Below are positions 7,976 through 16,910 of a stretch of 31,643 nt of DNA, piece by piece. Source of the DNA: CAZUAQ01 sp964618455 (GTDB lineage Bacteria; Planctomycetota; Phycisphaerae; UBA1845; PWPN01); contig CAZUAQ010000055.1 of NCBI GenBank assembly GCA_964618455.1, forward strand, positions 1 through 31,643, in the 5' to 3' direction. The notes under the pieces were generated by a model that was not told the origin of the DNA, made no database searches, and saw only the letters and a list, made by a program, of their open reading frames with translations. Positions within the stretch are counted from its first letter, which is position 1, and the number at the start of each line of letters is the position of its first letter. Both the position numbers and the translations under genes were made by a program.

Positions 7976-10159
7976 TCATTCCCCCTGGCCCGCGGTATAG
8001 CGCTGGACCACTGATCGAAAGCTGTCCACTGAATCGTCGAATTCGCCTGTGGGGTGTCGCGCCTGAATGGTGTCCAGCAGAGCGTGTCCGGCGCCTGCCT
8101 GTCCGATCCGTGCGTAGTAGCCGGCCGCTCGCAACAAGGCGGCGACGCGTATCCGCTCAACCACCGCCCGCGGACTGTCCGCGTGCTCGCTGTCGATCTG
8201 GAGCGCCAGGTCAATGGCTTCCTGGAACCGCTTGTTCCAGGCCAGCACCTGCATCTTCATATAGTGGGCAAACGCTACCTTGCTCGGCTCCGCCTGCGCC
8301 AGGATGAGCTGCGTCAGAAACTCCTCGGCGGTCTGAAGAGCTTCATCCCGTCGCTGCAACATCCCATATCCAAAGACCGCCTTCTCGGTCGCGTAGTGAG
8401 CGTCGCCTTCGCTGCCGGTCAGCGCCACCTCGAGCCAGTCGGGCACGGCGCTGCCAGCCACTTGATATCCGTACATCATGGCCAACCGGGCTTGATCGCG
8501 GTTGCCGCTCTGACGCAGGGCGTGGGCCTGACTCCGGTAGGCGCGAACCTGCCCCAACTTGGCCTCGGCCCGCTGCCCGGCCGTCGCGGCGGCCGCTTCC
8601 GCCTCCTGAAACTTCTCGATCGCCTCGGGGAAACGTGACTGATGCAGGTAAAACCGGCCGAGCCAGTAAAGCCGGCCGGAGACGTTTGAGACCAGCGTCG
8701 TGGAGGGGCCCGGCGCAGGTGCTGCGAACTCCGCCTGGACGTAGCTACCCGTCGGATCAGCGTTCGCTACCGGATCGATCAGGTACTGCTGCCACGCCTC
8801 CGCTTCGGCCGGTTCGAGGAACTCACCGATGCATTGAGCGAGCGCGCCGTCAGCTGCGGACAAGTGCGCGGGATCGCGAATTCCCATCCGCAGCGTGGCG
8901 ATCGCCCGGCCGGCCATGCCAAGGTGATGCATCCGGCGGGCGTACTCGAGCCGGGCGGCGGCTTCCTTGTCGTGGCCGAGTTGGGCCTGCGCGGCCAGAT
9001 TCATCGCCGTGCCGTAATGCTCCATCGCCTCGACCAGGAGGGGGCCCCATTCGCCCTCATGGAGGTAGTTCTGGGCCCGACGCGTCTCGTCCACGACCGC
9101 CGCAACCGGCGAAGCCGCGTACGCGCCGTTGCCCTGCCGGACCAGACGGTCGGCGTCACGGCTCAACCGGCTGTAGACCTCGCCCAACAGCAGGTTCGCC
9201 TCGTAAGCCAGGTCCGCGTGTTCCGACTCGATCGCCAGGGCTGACGCCATCCGGGCCGGCTCCATCGCCTCGACCACCGCTGACGTTTCGTTGGTGAACA
9301 TGCGCGACCGGCTTTTCCAGACCAACGCCCAGACCGCCTGCACGTCGTCAGCCTTCCCAGCCGCATGGTCGGCCAGTACCGCCTCGCACGCCGCCAGCGC
9401 CTCGCCAAACCGGGCCTGGTGTGTGAGCGCCTCGGCCAGCCGCACCCGTGCCCAGTTGCGGGTCGGCGCGTGAACATCCCCGGTCGCCATCGTGACCACC
9501 TGCTCGAGGAGCGGAATCGCCTCCACCCGAGCGCCACGTTTCATGAGAATCTCGGCGCGATGGAACTGACCCGATACCAACGGACCCACGTCCCCGTCAG
9601 GCAACGTGATGAAATCCAATCCTTCCAGAACGGCGATCGCATCGTCGAGTCGCTGCAGCTCGCTGAACAGCGAGCCGAGTTTCACGCGGCACCAGGCATG
9701 TTGGATGGGCAAGGCCGACGGATCGCTCAACAGAGCCTGACCGGCCGCTTCCGCCTGATCCGGTCTGGTCTGAAACCGATACGTATCGATCAGAAACAGC
9801 CGGGCCCAGTTGATCGCTTCAGATTGGTCGGGAAACTGCTGGGCGACTTTGAGCAGCTCTTCCTCGGCCTCAGCCAGCATGGCCATTTCCAGGCGATACT
9901 GGCCCCGCCGGGCCTGGGCCAGTGCAGCCGACGGCCGGTCTTCCTCGGCACGAGCCACGACCTGAGCCAGCGCTTCCAGCGCCTGGTCCCATTGGCCCTG
10001 CGCTTTCAAGTCGGCCGCCTGCTGGAGAAGTTCAGCAATCGTGGGCGGAGCGGGATCATCGTCGGCGCATACCTGGGTCGGTTTCAGCCCCAGCAGGCTC
10101 ACGACACCGACCAGCAGGATGACAAACGGCATGGTTGTTGAAGCTCTTAACGATGCCAT
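7976..10159 (-). CDS. Secreted TPR-repeat protein
   Basis: The 727-residue protein starts at the ATG ending at 10159, with GGAGG seven bases upstream. It has an N-terminal signal peptide (PFVILLVGVVSLLGL, probable cleavage after VCA near residue 32). The rest is helical and Ala/Glu/Leu-rich, in TPR-like units such as AQGQWDQALEALAQVV, YRFQTRPDQAEAAGQALL, QARFGEALAACEAVL, QSRFPEAIEKFQEAEAAA and NKRFQEAIDLALQI. Such solenoids usually act as protein-binding scaffolds in the periplasm or at the surface. No enzymatic domain is visible. The RHS gene follows in the same direction after 81 bases, so it may assist RHS export, assembly or anchoring. That link rests on position only. Confidence 0.85.
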   Translation of the reverse strand: MASLRASTTMPFVILLVGVVSLLGLKPTQVCADDDPAPPTIAELLQQAADLKAQGQWDQALEALAQVVARAEEDRPSAALAQARRGQYRLEMAMLAEAEEELLKVAQQFPDQSEAINWARLFLIDTYRFQTRPDQAEAAGQALLSDPSALPIQHAWCRVKLGSLFSELQRLDDAIAVLEGLDFITLPDGDVGPLVSGQFHRAEILMKRGARVEAIPLLEQVVTMATGDVHAPTRNWARVRLAEALTHQARFGEALAACEAVLADHAAGKADDVQAVWALVWKSRSRMFTNETSAVVEAMEPARMASALAIESEHADLAYEANLLLGEVYSRLSRDADRLVRQGNGAYAASPVAAVVDETRRAQNYLHEGEWGPLLVEAMEHYGTAMNLAAQAQLGHDKEAAARLEYARRMHHLGMAGRAIATLRMGIRDPAHLSAADGALAQCIGEFLEPAEAEAWQQYLIDPVANADPTGSYVQAEFAAPAPGPSTTLVSNVSGRLYWLGRFYLHQSRFPEAIEKFQEAEAAAATAGQRAEAKLGQVRAYRSQAHALRQSGNRDQARLAMMYGYQVAGSAVPDWLEVALTGSEGDAHYATEKAVFGYGMLQRRDEALQTAEEFLTQLILAQAEPSKVAFAHYMKMQVLAWNKRFQEAIDLALQIDSEHADSPRAVVERIRVAALLRAAGYYARIGQAGAGHALLDTIQARHPTGEFDDSVDSFRSVVQRYTAGQGE

Positions 10160-10780
10160 CTTCTGCCTCCATTATTTGCTTCCGGTTCGAGGCAAGCGAC
10201 GCTATTCTTGTCGTGCTGCGGGTATATGCGGTCCTTCGACCGGCGAGATACCAGCTTCGAGCAACAAAGACCTGAAGGTGAGGGGTATCGACGCATGGGA
10301 GCGGCTCCTCCTGTCCATTGCGCGAAACGCCCTGCGAAGCGGACGATTGATTGTGGGGCGAGTCCCCTCCCCGGTACTGACCCACTCGTGTTTCCCCGGT
10401 ACTGACCCACTCGTGTTGCCAGCCTAACCAAGTGAGCCGCATCTGTCAATCCCAAAAACGCTTTTTATCGGACGGCCCCGTAACTTCATGCGCCAGATGA
10501 ACTTGGGCCACCTGCGGAAACTGCTGAGACCATGCCCGGAGGGCAACAGATCTTCTCACCGGGCGGTCACTCAAGCACCAGTCATCCCACCAGCAGGCAC
10601 TGATGTCGGGCGGAACACGCAATGGACAAAGCGAACTTCATCTGTCACGCGAACTGGAGCAATATTCTTCACCACTGGCGGGGAATGTCACGCTGGTCCC
10701 CGCAAGGCACGCAGCCAAGGAAGAAAAACGCAGGGCCGCCAAAGGCGGTCGCAGAGTCAACCGCATGGTGGCGCGTCGAA
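10160..10780. other. 621-base intergenic region between host TPR gene and phage module
   Basis: I find no convincing gene here. The overlapping short frames on both strands have no good ribosome site and read as low-quality Arg/Pro/Ser-rich text. It contains a perfect 25-base tandem repeat at 10368-10417. Any promoter for the TPR gene must lie here, but I could not identify a clear -35/-10 pair. The left boundary of the phage-derived segment probably falls in this stretch, since the last structural gene ends at 10781. I could not recognise an attachment site or tRNA. Confidence 0.6.
10368..10417. repeat. Two perfect 25-base tandem repeats
   Basis: The unit, positions 10368-10392, is repeated exactly at 10393-10417. 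On the minus strand each copy contains GTGGGTCAGTACCGGGG. Short repeated GGGTCA-type motifs occur at the ends of some insertion sequences, for example IS21-like elements with multiple terminal repeats. It may therefore be a leftover IS terminus or a binding-site pair upstream of the TPR gene. No transposase lies next to it. Confidence 0.9.
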
Positions 10781-11962
10781 TCAAAGGCCTCCCCGGCGAA
10801 CGCTTTCGACGGCTTGGGCGAGAGCTTCCCAATCGGGAATGGCGCCGTCGGTTTGGTAGGTTTTGCGGGCTTCGCGGATGGCGGCGTGGAGTTCGGGCCA
10901 TTCCTGCGACTCGTCCTCGGCCTCGAACAGGTGGCCGATGGCGCGGAGGCGGTGGGCGTAGCCGTCGCGGGTTTCGGTGAGCAGGATGTAGGCGGCGCCC
11001 AGGTGCTTTTCGACGCACTCGAGGCACGAGGCGCGGGTGACGGGGATGGCGTTCGGCGGCGGGTCGGCGGAGTTGTCTGACTTCATTGCCGAAGGCGTGT
11101 TTTCGGGGGCGGCGGTTATGGAGGCTGATGCTGATGCGCCGCGGCAGCCGCAGTCGCCGGTGGGTTGCGTGGAGATCGGCTGGACCTGGCCGGGCAGGTA
11201 GCGGACGGCGGCGTTGGTCGGGTGGCGCGACAATTCGCGTGCCGCCGCAATCTGCCGGTTCTCGAAGTGCTCGCCGATGCGGTGGGCGTACATCGCCTGG
11301 TCGCCGAGGATGGTGCACTTGTACGCGGGCCGACCATCGCATTCGAGCAGATACTGCTCGCCGGTGGTGACGTCGTACTCCAGCGTGAAGACATCGTCCT
11401 CGGTCTGCCACTGGCCGCTGATCAGCAGTTTGTCGGGTTCATCGGCGCGGTAGGACACGCGATAGATGAACGCGCCCGGCAGTTCGATGTCGAAGTCGCC
11501 GGACGGCTGGCGGACGTGGATCAGGTTTTCGACGCTGGCGTACACCAGCCGGTCGGCGCGAATGAAGCCCGCTCTCGTCGGATGGACCGCGACAGGTTTG
11601 CTCAAGCGGTCCAGGTCTGGGCCGTCCATGCGGTAAAGGTGGTACAGCGGATTGTCCGGCGCGCCGCCCGCGATGAAAGTCACGTGCCAGCCAGCGTGGT
11701 CGTGCCAGGCAGCCGGCGAACACTCCGCCAACTGTTCGCTCAAACCGGTCTCCAGCCGGCGAGGTTGATCATCTTCTGATGCGATCCACAGCTTCCATCG
11801 CCGCGACTGGTTGGACGCATCCACGTCCTCGGCGCCGGATCGGCAGTAGAACAGTACTCGTTGTGCGTGGCCGTTGCGTGCTTCTTCGCCGACCGGCATC
11901 GATGCAAACGTCAGAAACGGCATGTGCGTCATCACGTCATCTTGTTGAATGATCTCAAACAT
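10781..11962 (-). CDS. Phage-module accessory protein with C-terminal SCLECVEKHL domain
   Basis: The start at 11962 is preceded by GAGGAGAAG and gives 393 residues. The first ~270 residues (WKLWIASEDDQPRRLE, GWHVTFIAGG, LYHLYRMDG, FIYRVSYRADEPDKLLISG) repeat short beta-strand units reminiscent of a beta-propeller. A Pro/Ser/Ala linker with a CGCRG motif follows. The last ~90 residues form a separate helical domain starting SCLECVEKHLGAAY and containing GYAHRLRAIGHLFEAEDES. I recall similar CxxCxxKHL...AIGHL..AE domains in phage genomes without assigned function. It is the last gene of the structural run, after the distal-tail genes, so a tail-tip or host-recognition role is possible. The function is not recognised. 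Confidence 0.75.
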   Translation of the reverse strand: MFEIIQQDDVMTHMPFLTFASMPVGEEARNGHAQRVLFYCRSGAEDVDASNQSRRWKLWIASEDDQPRRLETGLSEQLAECSPAAWHDHAGWHVTFIAGGAPDNPLYHLYRMDGPDLDRLSKPVAVHPTRAGFIRADRLVYASVENLIHVRQPSGDFDIELPGAFIYRVSYRADEPDKLLISGQWQTEDDVFTLEYDVTTGEQYLLECDGRPAYKCTILGDQAMYAHRIGEHFENRQIAAARELSRHPTNAAVRYLPGQVQPISTQPTGDCGCRGASASASITAAPENTPSAMKSDNSADPPPNAIPVTRASCLECVEKHLGAAYILLTETRDGYAHRLRAIGHLFEAEDESQEWPELHAAIREARKTYQTDGAIPDWEALAQAVESVRRGGL

Positions 11963-11978
11963 CGTTATCTGCTTCTCC

Positions 11979-12413
11979 TCAGCATGAATACACAGTGGAA
12001 GTTGTCTGGCAGGTGCCCGGCCAGTTGATGTACGAACCGGAGGCTGAGCGGCAGCCGATCTGAAGCTGCATGTAGCCGTTGTAGTAGTAGTTGGAGCAGA
12101 ACTGACTTGGCAGGCCGACGAGCTGCCCTTCATGGTTCACGCATCCGGCCCCGTACCACGGATAGGAATACGGATAGCACGAACCGGTCTCGATCAATCG
12201 CCAGAAGGCGCAGGGTGTGGCCTTGCCCGTTCCCTGGTACGGCGTCAAATCCCAGCATGGGGCGGTGCTGCGGTTGGTGACGAACGAGGCCAGCACATAC
12301 GGCGTGCAGCATTCCGAACAGTGGCCGCTCGCATTGAACAACTGCGCCTTGCCGCTGGTCCGCAGGCTGCGTTTGCCGACCCTGAACAATCTCGCCTTGC
12401 CCGTCGTGGCCAT
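11979..12413 (-). CDS. Cys/Tyr-rich phage-module protein of unknown function
   Basis: The 144-residue protein starts at the ATG ending at 12413, preceded by GAGGAAG. It has no signal peptide. The first ~30 residues are basic and repetitive (TGKARLFRVGKRSLRTSGKAQLF). The remainder carries ten cysteines and many aromatic residues, including CSECCTPY, GSCYPYSYPWYGAGC and CSNYYYNGYM. This composition suggests a small disulfide- or metal-stabilised domain. It lies between two structural-type genes in the distal-tail region and is 16 bases from the next gene, so it is probably co-expressed with the tail. No family is recognised. Confidence 0.7.
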   Translation of the reverse strand: MATTGKARLFRVGKRSLRTSGKAQLFNASGHCSECCTPYVLASFVTNRSTAPCWDLTPYQGTGKATPCAFWRLIETGSCYPYSYPWYGAGCVNHEGQLVGLPSQFCSNYYYNGYMQLQIGCRSASGSYINWPGTCQTTSTVYSC

Positions 12414-12425
12414 CGTGTCGCTTCC

Positions 12426-13229
12426 TCAACTCGTGCACGATTCCTGCTCGACCATCTCGTTGATCCACCCGAGCACGAGTTGGCCCTGGGCGTTGTAGTG
12501 GGCGTGGCCGAACGTGGCCTTGATCATCCAGCCCGCCGAGGGTCGCTTCCATTTGTGCGGCGAGACGGTCGGATTGACGTTCGTCTCCAGCGTCTCGTCG
12601 GTGACGGGATCGATCACGGTGTAGGTCCAGCTCGCGGCCGTGGAGTTCGTGCCCTGTGAGCCTCCGGTCTGCGTCAGGTTCACGGGGAATACGGACGGCG
12701 ACCAGCGGCCCAGGCGCACGACGGCCCACTTAACCCCGGTGCCACTTTCTTTCCACAGGATCTGGGCCGCGCCGCTGCCGCTGCTCCTCAGAATAGCGGT
12801 CACACCGCTGTACACGTCGGCGTGTCCGTGGGCCTCCTTGCTCACCAGCACTTTCACCGGGCACATGCCCGCCAACCAGCCGAGGCCGAGGGCGCCGTTG
12901 CGAATCGGCTCGGCCAGGATCGCGAACTTGCCCCAGTGGTCCGCCTCGGTCGGCGTCACGCCCGACAGCGCCGGGCGGTTGGTGAATTCGGTGAAGTTGT
13001 CCGTCGGATTGATGACAATGGTATCGATGCCCAGGATGTCGAAGCGGGCCCGGTCCGCGCCGCTGGCGTTCTTGATGAGCACGAGATCGCCGCGCGGGCT
13101 CGGCATACCCGTGCTATGCTGACCGTGCTGGCGATCCTGGTAATCCCTCGCCGCGTCAATGAAGGCGTTGAACGTCTGGGCGGGGATGACCAGCGGCGAG
13201 CCGGATTGGACTTTCTTCAGGTTGCCCAT
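12426..13229 (-). CDS. Putative phage tail/fibre-associated structural protein
   Basis: The 267-residue protein begins MGNLKKVQSGSPLVIPAQTF and continues with NAFIDAARDYQ. I associate that N-terminal pattern with phage structural proteins near the distal tail. The rest is Gly/Thr/Val-rich and likely beta-structured (GVTPTEADHWGKFAILAE, ILWKESGTGVKWAVVRLG). The C-terminus (KATFGHAHYNAQGQLVLGWINEM) is compact. It is separated from its upstream neighbour by only 3 bases and follows the tape measure by one gene, the usual place for distal-tail, baseplate-hub or fibre proteins. The exact role is unknown. Confidence 0.7.
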   Translation of the reverse strand: MGNLKKVQSGSPLVIPAQTFNAFIDAARDYQDRQHGQHSTGMPSPRGDLVLIKNASGADRARFDILGIDTIVINPTDNFTEFTNRPALSGVTPTEADHWGKFAILAEPIRNGALGLGWLAGMCPVKVLVSKEAHGHADVYSGVTAILRSSGSGAAQILWKESGTGVKWAVVRLGRWSPSVFPVNLTQTGGSQGTNSTAASWTYTVIDPVTDETLETNVNPTVSPHKWKRPSAGWMIKATFGHAHYNAQGQLVLGWINEMVEQESCTS

Positions 13230-13232
13230 CGC

Positions 13233-14042
13233 TCACACCCCGATTCCCATCAGACTGAAGTCGCCGTACTCGTAGACGCGCTCGACGTAGGCAGCCAGCG
13301 GCTGCTTCACCAGCGCCTTGGCTGCGGTGTCTTCGGTATCGGCGTAGCGAATCCACAGGTACTCCCAGCCGCGCTTGCTGATGCCGCTGATAGACCCGAC
13401 GGTAATGCCGGTTCGATTCGGAGAGCCGGCGAAGCGATAAGACATTTCCCAGGCTCCGAACCCGCGCTTGGTCCCGGATGCGCCGAGGAAGAGCACTTCG
13501 CCCGTCGCGAAGCCCTTCCATGGCGCGCCGTTCACCCTGCCCGTGAGATAGAACAGCGTCGCCTTGTACGCGGGTGTGACCAGCACGTCCGGCAGGAAGT
13601 GCGTCTCGCTGAAGTGGTACACCGGCACCGTGATGTCCACGCCCTCAACGTTGTCATGCGTGACGCCGATGGCCCCGCCGAAGTTCGGGGGCGTGCCGGC
13701 CGCACCGTAGGCGCCGACGGTTTCGAGCGATTGGGTGATATGTTGTGCACCGCCACCGGTATCGAACGCGAACGTGGATTCGTTCTCCTGGGGAACGATG
13801 CCGTAGCGGACAGTGCCCTCCCAGAGATCGTTGCCAACCGGTTCGACTGAGGCGCTTTCACGCGGAATGACCCACACCCCGTCGCCGTAGAAGTCGTAGA
13901 TGAGCGGGCTGGCGCCTTCGAGCGCGACCCGGGCGGCCACATCGTCATTCGTGCCCCGAACGTTGTAGCGCAGCTCCGCCGAGGGGTTGGTGCCCATCGT
14001 GATCTGCCGGCTCTCGAACTTTTCATCAACGGTGATCGGCAC
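13233..14042 (-). CDS. Putative distal tail structural protein
   Basis: The start codon is GTG ending at 14042, supported by GAGGAGATGTT immediately upstream. This gives 269 residues, beta-rich and soluble, with no signal peptide. Recognisable stretches are KFESRQITMG near the N-terminus and YHFSETHFLPDVLVTPAYK in the middle. GEVLFLGASGTKRGFGAWEM and the W/Y-rich GWEYLWIRYAD lie toward the C-terminus. It is the first gene after the tape measure protein. In siphophages this slot normally holds a distal tail (Dit-like) or tail-tip protein. I do not see specific Dit motifs, so the assignment is from position. Confidence 0.7.
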   Translation of the reverse strand: MPITVDEKFESRQITMGTNPSAELRYNVRGTNDDVAARVALEGASPLIYDFYGDGVWVIPRESASVEPVGNDLWEGTVRYGIVPQENESTFAFDTGGGAQHITQSLETVGAYGAAGTPPNFGGAIGVTHDNVEGVDITVPVYHFSETHFLPDVLVTPAYKATLFYLTGRVNGAPWKGFATGEVLFLGASGTKRGFGAWEMSYRFAGSPNRTGITVGSISGISKRGWEYLWIRYADTEDTAAKALVKQPLAAYVERVYEYGDFSLMGIGV

Positions 14043-14054
14043 AACATCTCCTCA

Positions 14055-16406
14055 TCACGCAAACGTCAGACTGCCCGTCGTCGCCGCATCGACGAGGCGT
14101 TTGGTGTGCTTGGCCGTCTGTTCGGTCGCGCGGGCCGTGCGTTCGTCAGCGTCGCCGGCGGCAGCGAGTCCCTGTACCGCGACCGGGTTGAACGTGCCGG
14201 TCACGGTGATCTTGTCGGCGATGACGTCGCCGAGCCCTTCGAGACGCTCGGCCAAGCCGTCCAGCAAGCCGCGTTTACCGCCTTCCGGCGCTTGCTCTTC
14301 CGCTTCGATTTGCTCGCGTTTCTGCTTCGCTTCGGCCAAGGCGGCGGCCAACTCCCGGCGGGCCTCTTCGAGTTGTTGCCGCGTTTGCTTGAGCTGACTG
14401 TCCGTGGCCTGATCGAGTTCGGCGATCGCCTCATCCTCAGAATCGATGATGTCGCGCAGACGCGACTCGTGACGCTGCTGTTCGGCTTCGCGCTTCTGCT
14501 GGCGTTCCTTCTGGAGCTGGGCCAGCTTGGCGTTCTTCTCCTGCTCGATGCGCTGCTCAGCAGCCACCAGCGCCTGATCGGCTGCCAGATTGGCCGCGTC
14601 CACGTCGAACGTCTCATCGAACAGGCCCTTGATGTGGTTCAGCGTCTTGGTCGCAACGTTCTTGATCGTCGACCAGGTCAACTCCATGAAGCCCGTGAAC
14701 TGTTTCCATGTTCGCGAGATGAACGCCGTCGCCTCGATCCAGCCGGTCTTCAGGGCGTGCCAGATAAACTCGGCGCCGCTCAGTAGGCCCGTCCACATCT
14801 GCTGAGCCTGCGTGAGCATGAAGCGCTTGACCTGCAGCCACGTGCGGTTGAGCGCGGCCACACCCTCCTGCCACGCCTGCTTGAGCGCGAGCCAGAGAAT
14901 GCGCGCAGCCAGCGCCACGTCGCCTGCGGCCAACGCGTCGGCCATGCCGGTCACGACCTTGGACACAAACGAATGAAGCCTGCCGAACTGATCGCGCAGC
15001 CAGGCGAGGGCTTCGCCGGCGACGCCACTGCGAACAAGGATGACGGCGGCCAATGCGCCGACGGCTGCGATGACCAGACCGATCGGAGAGAGCATCGCCT
15101 TGATCGCCAACGCGGCCACACCGAACGTCGCCTTCACGCCGACCATGATCTTGAGCAGACCGCCGATCGCGAATGCGGCGACCTGACTGGCGACGCCGAG
15201 CGCGAACAGCCCGACGCCCATCGCGCCAATGCCCAGTGCGGCCACGCCCACGAGCACAACGAGCGTGCGGTTCTCTTTGACCCACTTCGAGATCGCGGTC
15301 ACGACCTGCGACGTGATATGGGCCACCACGCGCAGCGGTGCGACCAATGCCTCGCCGACGGCGATGCCCAGACCCTCCAGCGTGCTCTTGAGAATCGTGA
15401 TAGTGCCTCGAAGCGTGTTGAGCTGCACACCGGCGATACGGCCCGCGACGCCGTCGGATTCACGCAGTGCTTCCGTGAACTCGCGCAGCTTCGGCGCGCC
15501 CTGCGACAACAACTCAGCCACGCCTGCTGCCTGGCGGGCCTGAAAGATGTTGCCAAGGATTTCCAGTTTCTTGCCCGAACCGAGACCGGCCATCGCCGCA
15601 TTGAGATCGGCGATGATGTCGGCCAGTGAACGGACGTTACCCTGCGCGTCGAGCACCCGAACGCCAAGCTCATCGAGCGTTTGACGTGCTTGCTCGCTCG
15701 GGCTGGTCAGCGCCAGTAGCGCGCCGCGTAATGACGTACCGGCCATCTCGCCCTGGATACCGGCGTTGCTGAGCAACTGAATGGCCGCGACGATTTCCTC
15801 GAATTCGATCCCAGCGCTCTTGGCGATCGGCCCGATGTATTTCATCGCGTCGCCGAGCATCTGCAGGTCGGTGTTGGCCGTGGTCATGGCTTTGGTCAGT
15901 ACGTCCACGGCGTTGCCGAGGTTGTCCGCCTCGATGCCCATGCCAGCCATGATCTTTGCGGCAATGTCGGCAGCCTGGGCAATCTCGAGCTGACCTGCGG
16001 CGGCGAGGTTCAGCGTCGGTCCGATCGCCTTGAGGATCTGGTCGACGTCGAAGCCGGCCAGGGCGAAGAAGCTCATCGCCTCCGCCGCCTGGCTCGCCGA
16101 GAACACCGTCGTTTCGCCGAGACGCTTGGCCTCGTCGGCCAGACGCTGGAAATCGCGTCCTGTCGCGCCGGTCAGAGCTCGGACGCGCGCCATCTGCTGC
16201 TCGAAACCCGCGAAAACGGTCGTACCGATGACCAGCGGCGTCGCGACGGCCGCGCTGACCTTGATGAGGTTCGTCCCGATCGAGCGAACGCCAGCACCGA
16301 AGGCCTGCAGTCGCTGCTGCGCGCGCTTTAACCCGGCGGTGAGCTTGTCGCTCACGCCGAGTTCGACGAACGCGCGTCCTGCGCGGATGCCTTGGGTGTT
16401 GGCCAT
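14055..16406 (-). CDS. Phage tail tape measure protein, TP901-type core
   Basis: The 783-residue protein sets tail length and threads through the tail tube until DNA ejection. Its N-terminal half shows the TP901 tape-measure pattern: an antiparallel helical start (KLTAGLKRAQQRLQAFG), FEQQMARVRALTGA, then SASQAAEAMSFFALAGFD and GTSLRGALLALTSPSEQAR. A long hydrophobic region at about residues 365-450 (LVVLVGVAALGIGAMGVG and after) would insert in the host membrane. Residues ~600-715 form a strongly charged Glu/Gln/Arg/Lys coiled coil. No lytic transglycosylase or peptidase domain is visible. At roughly 0.15 nm per residue the tail would be near 115-120 nm, an estimate only. It lies just upstream of the distal-tail genes, as in siphophages. 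Confidence 0.93.
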   Translation of the reverse strand: MANTQGIRAGRAFVELGVSDKLTAGLKRAQQRLQAFGAGVRSIGTNLIKVSAAVATPLVIGTTVFAGFEQQMARVRALTGATGRDFQRLADEAKRLGETTVFSASQAAEAMSFFALAGFDVDQILKAIGPTLNLAAAGQLEIAQAADIAAKIMAGMGIEADNLGNAVDVLTKAMTTANTDLQMLGDAMKYIGPIAKSAGIEFEEIVAAIQLLSNAGIQGEMAGTSLRGALLALTSPSEQARQTLDELGVRVLDAQGNVRSLADIIADLNAAMAGLGSGKKLEILGNIFQARQAAGVAELLSQGAPKLREFTEALRESDGVAGRIAGVQLNTLRGTITILKSTLEGLGIAVGEALVAPLRVVAHITSQVVTAISKWVKENRTLVVLVGVAALGIGAMGVGLFALGVASQVAAFAIGGLLKIMVGVKATFGVAALAIKAMLSPIGLVIAAVGALAAVILVRSGVAGEALAWLRDQFGRLHSFVSKVVTGMADALAAGDVALAARILWLALKQAWQEGVAALNRTWLQVKRFMLTQAQQMWTGLLSGAEFIWHALKTGWIEATAFISRTWKQFTGFMELTWSTIKNVATKTLNHIKGLFDETFDVDAANLAADQALVAAEQRIEQEKNAKLAQLQKERQQKREAEQQRHESRLRDIIDSEDEAIAELDQATDSQLKQTRQQLEEARRELAAALAEAKQKREQIEAEEQAPEGGKRGLLDGLAERLEGLGDVIADKITVTGTFNPVAVQGLAAAGDADERTARATEQTAKHTKRLVDAATTGSLTFA

Positions 16407-16409
16407 CGC

Positions 16410-16910
16410 TTACCCCGGCCGGATGCTGTTGCGCCACAGCTCCGGAAACTGCGGCAGTTCCTTCTGCATCGCCGGCCCCATGAACGGGCGCGGCTTGTAG
16501 ACCAGTCGCGTGCCGGCCTTGACGAGTTGGCGCTTGCCGCGCGTGAAGCGCCCGCGCCGATCGCGGCCCGTGTCGCCGACGCGCACGAGCATGGTTCGCC
16601 TGGCGACGGTAGTGCCGCCGAACTCCAGCGTGTGCGGCGCGTCGCTCTGCTTATTGAGTTTGACTGGCCCGACGACGACCGAGTCGGTCCGCTCGTCGTA
16701 GCCGAAGAGGATCAGCCGCCGGAGCAGCCCTACGTGCGAATACGGCGGGCTGCCCGGCGGTGATGTTCCCTTGCGTTTGCGGATGCTCGTTCGCGCCGTC
16801 TGGCGGATGAACGCGCCGGCGCGGGACAACACACGACGCCTGGCCTTGTCGGTCGCGCGCTGCACCTTCGGCCGATCGAAGAACAGCTTCTTGATCCGCA
16901 GATCGATCAC
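16410..16910 (-). CDS. Small basic phage minor tail/connector-like protein
   Basis: The 166-residue protein is very basic at the N-terminus (VQRATDKARRRVLSRAGAFI). It then carries RTSIRKRKGTSPPGSPPYSH followed by HVGLLRRLILFGYD. The pattern 'set of Arg-rich helices, SPPG-P, L-x-R-x-I' resembles small head-tail or minor tail proteins of the gp10/GPZ-like type. The C-terminus ends in RPFMGPAMQKELPQFPELW. The stop is 3 bases from the tape-measure start, and the start overlaps the previous gene by 4 bases, so translation is probably coupled. A gp10-like protein normally sits nearer the head-tail genes, so its place beside the tape measure is a little unusual. Confidence 0.7.
   Translation of the reverse strand: MIDLRIKKLFFDRPKVQRATDKARRRVLSRAGAFIRQTARTSIRKRKGTSPPGSPPYSHVGLLRRLILFGYDERTDSVVVGPVKLNKQSDAPHTLEFGGTTVARRTMLVRVGDTGRDRRGRFTRGKRQLVKAGTRLVYKPRPFMGPAMQKELPQFPELWRNSIRPG

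Noticed and set aside
10160..10780. Possible attachment site or tRNA at the phage boundary
   Set aside because: I could not find a cloverleaf or a repeat matching the other side of the module, whose right boundary may be outside the window.
10488..11080. Several plus-strand frames of 120-150 aa
   Set aside because: They run antisense into a real gene, have no ribosome site and show no recognisable domains.
10638..11411. 257-aa minus-strand frame and a 42-aa frame at its end with a signal-like start
   Set aside because: Most of it is a shadow of the gene at 10781-11962. The short end reads as low-complexity text without a ribosome site.
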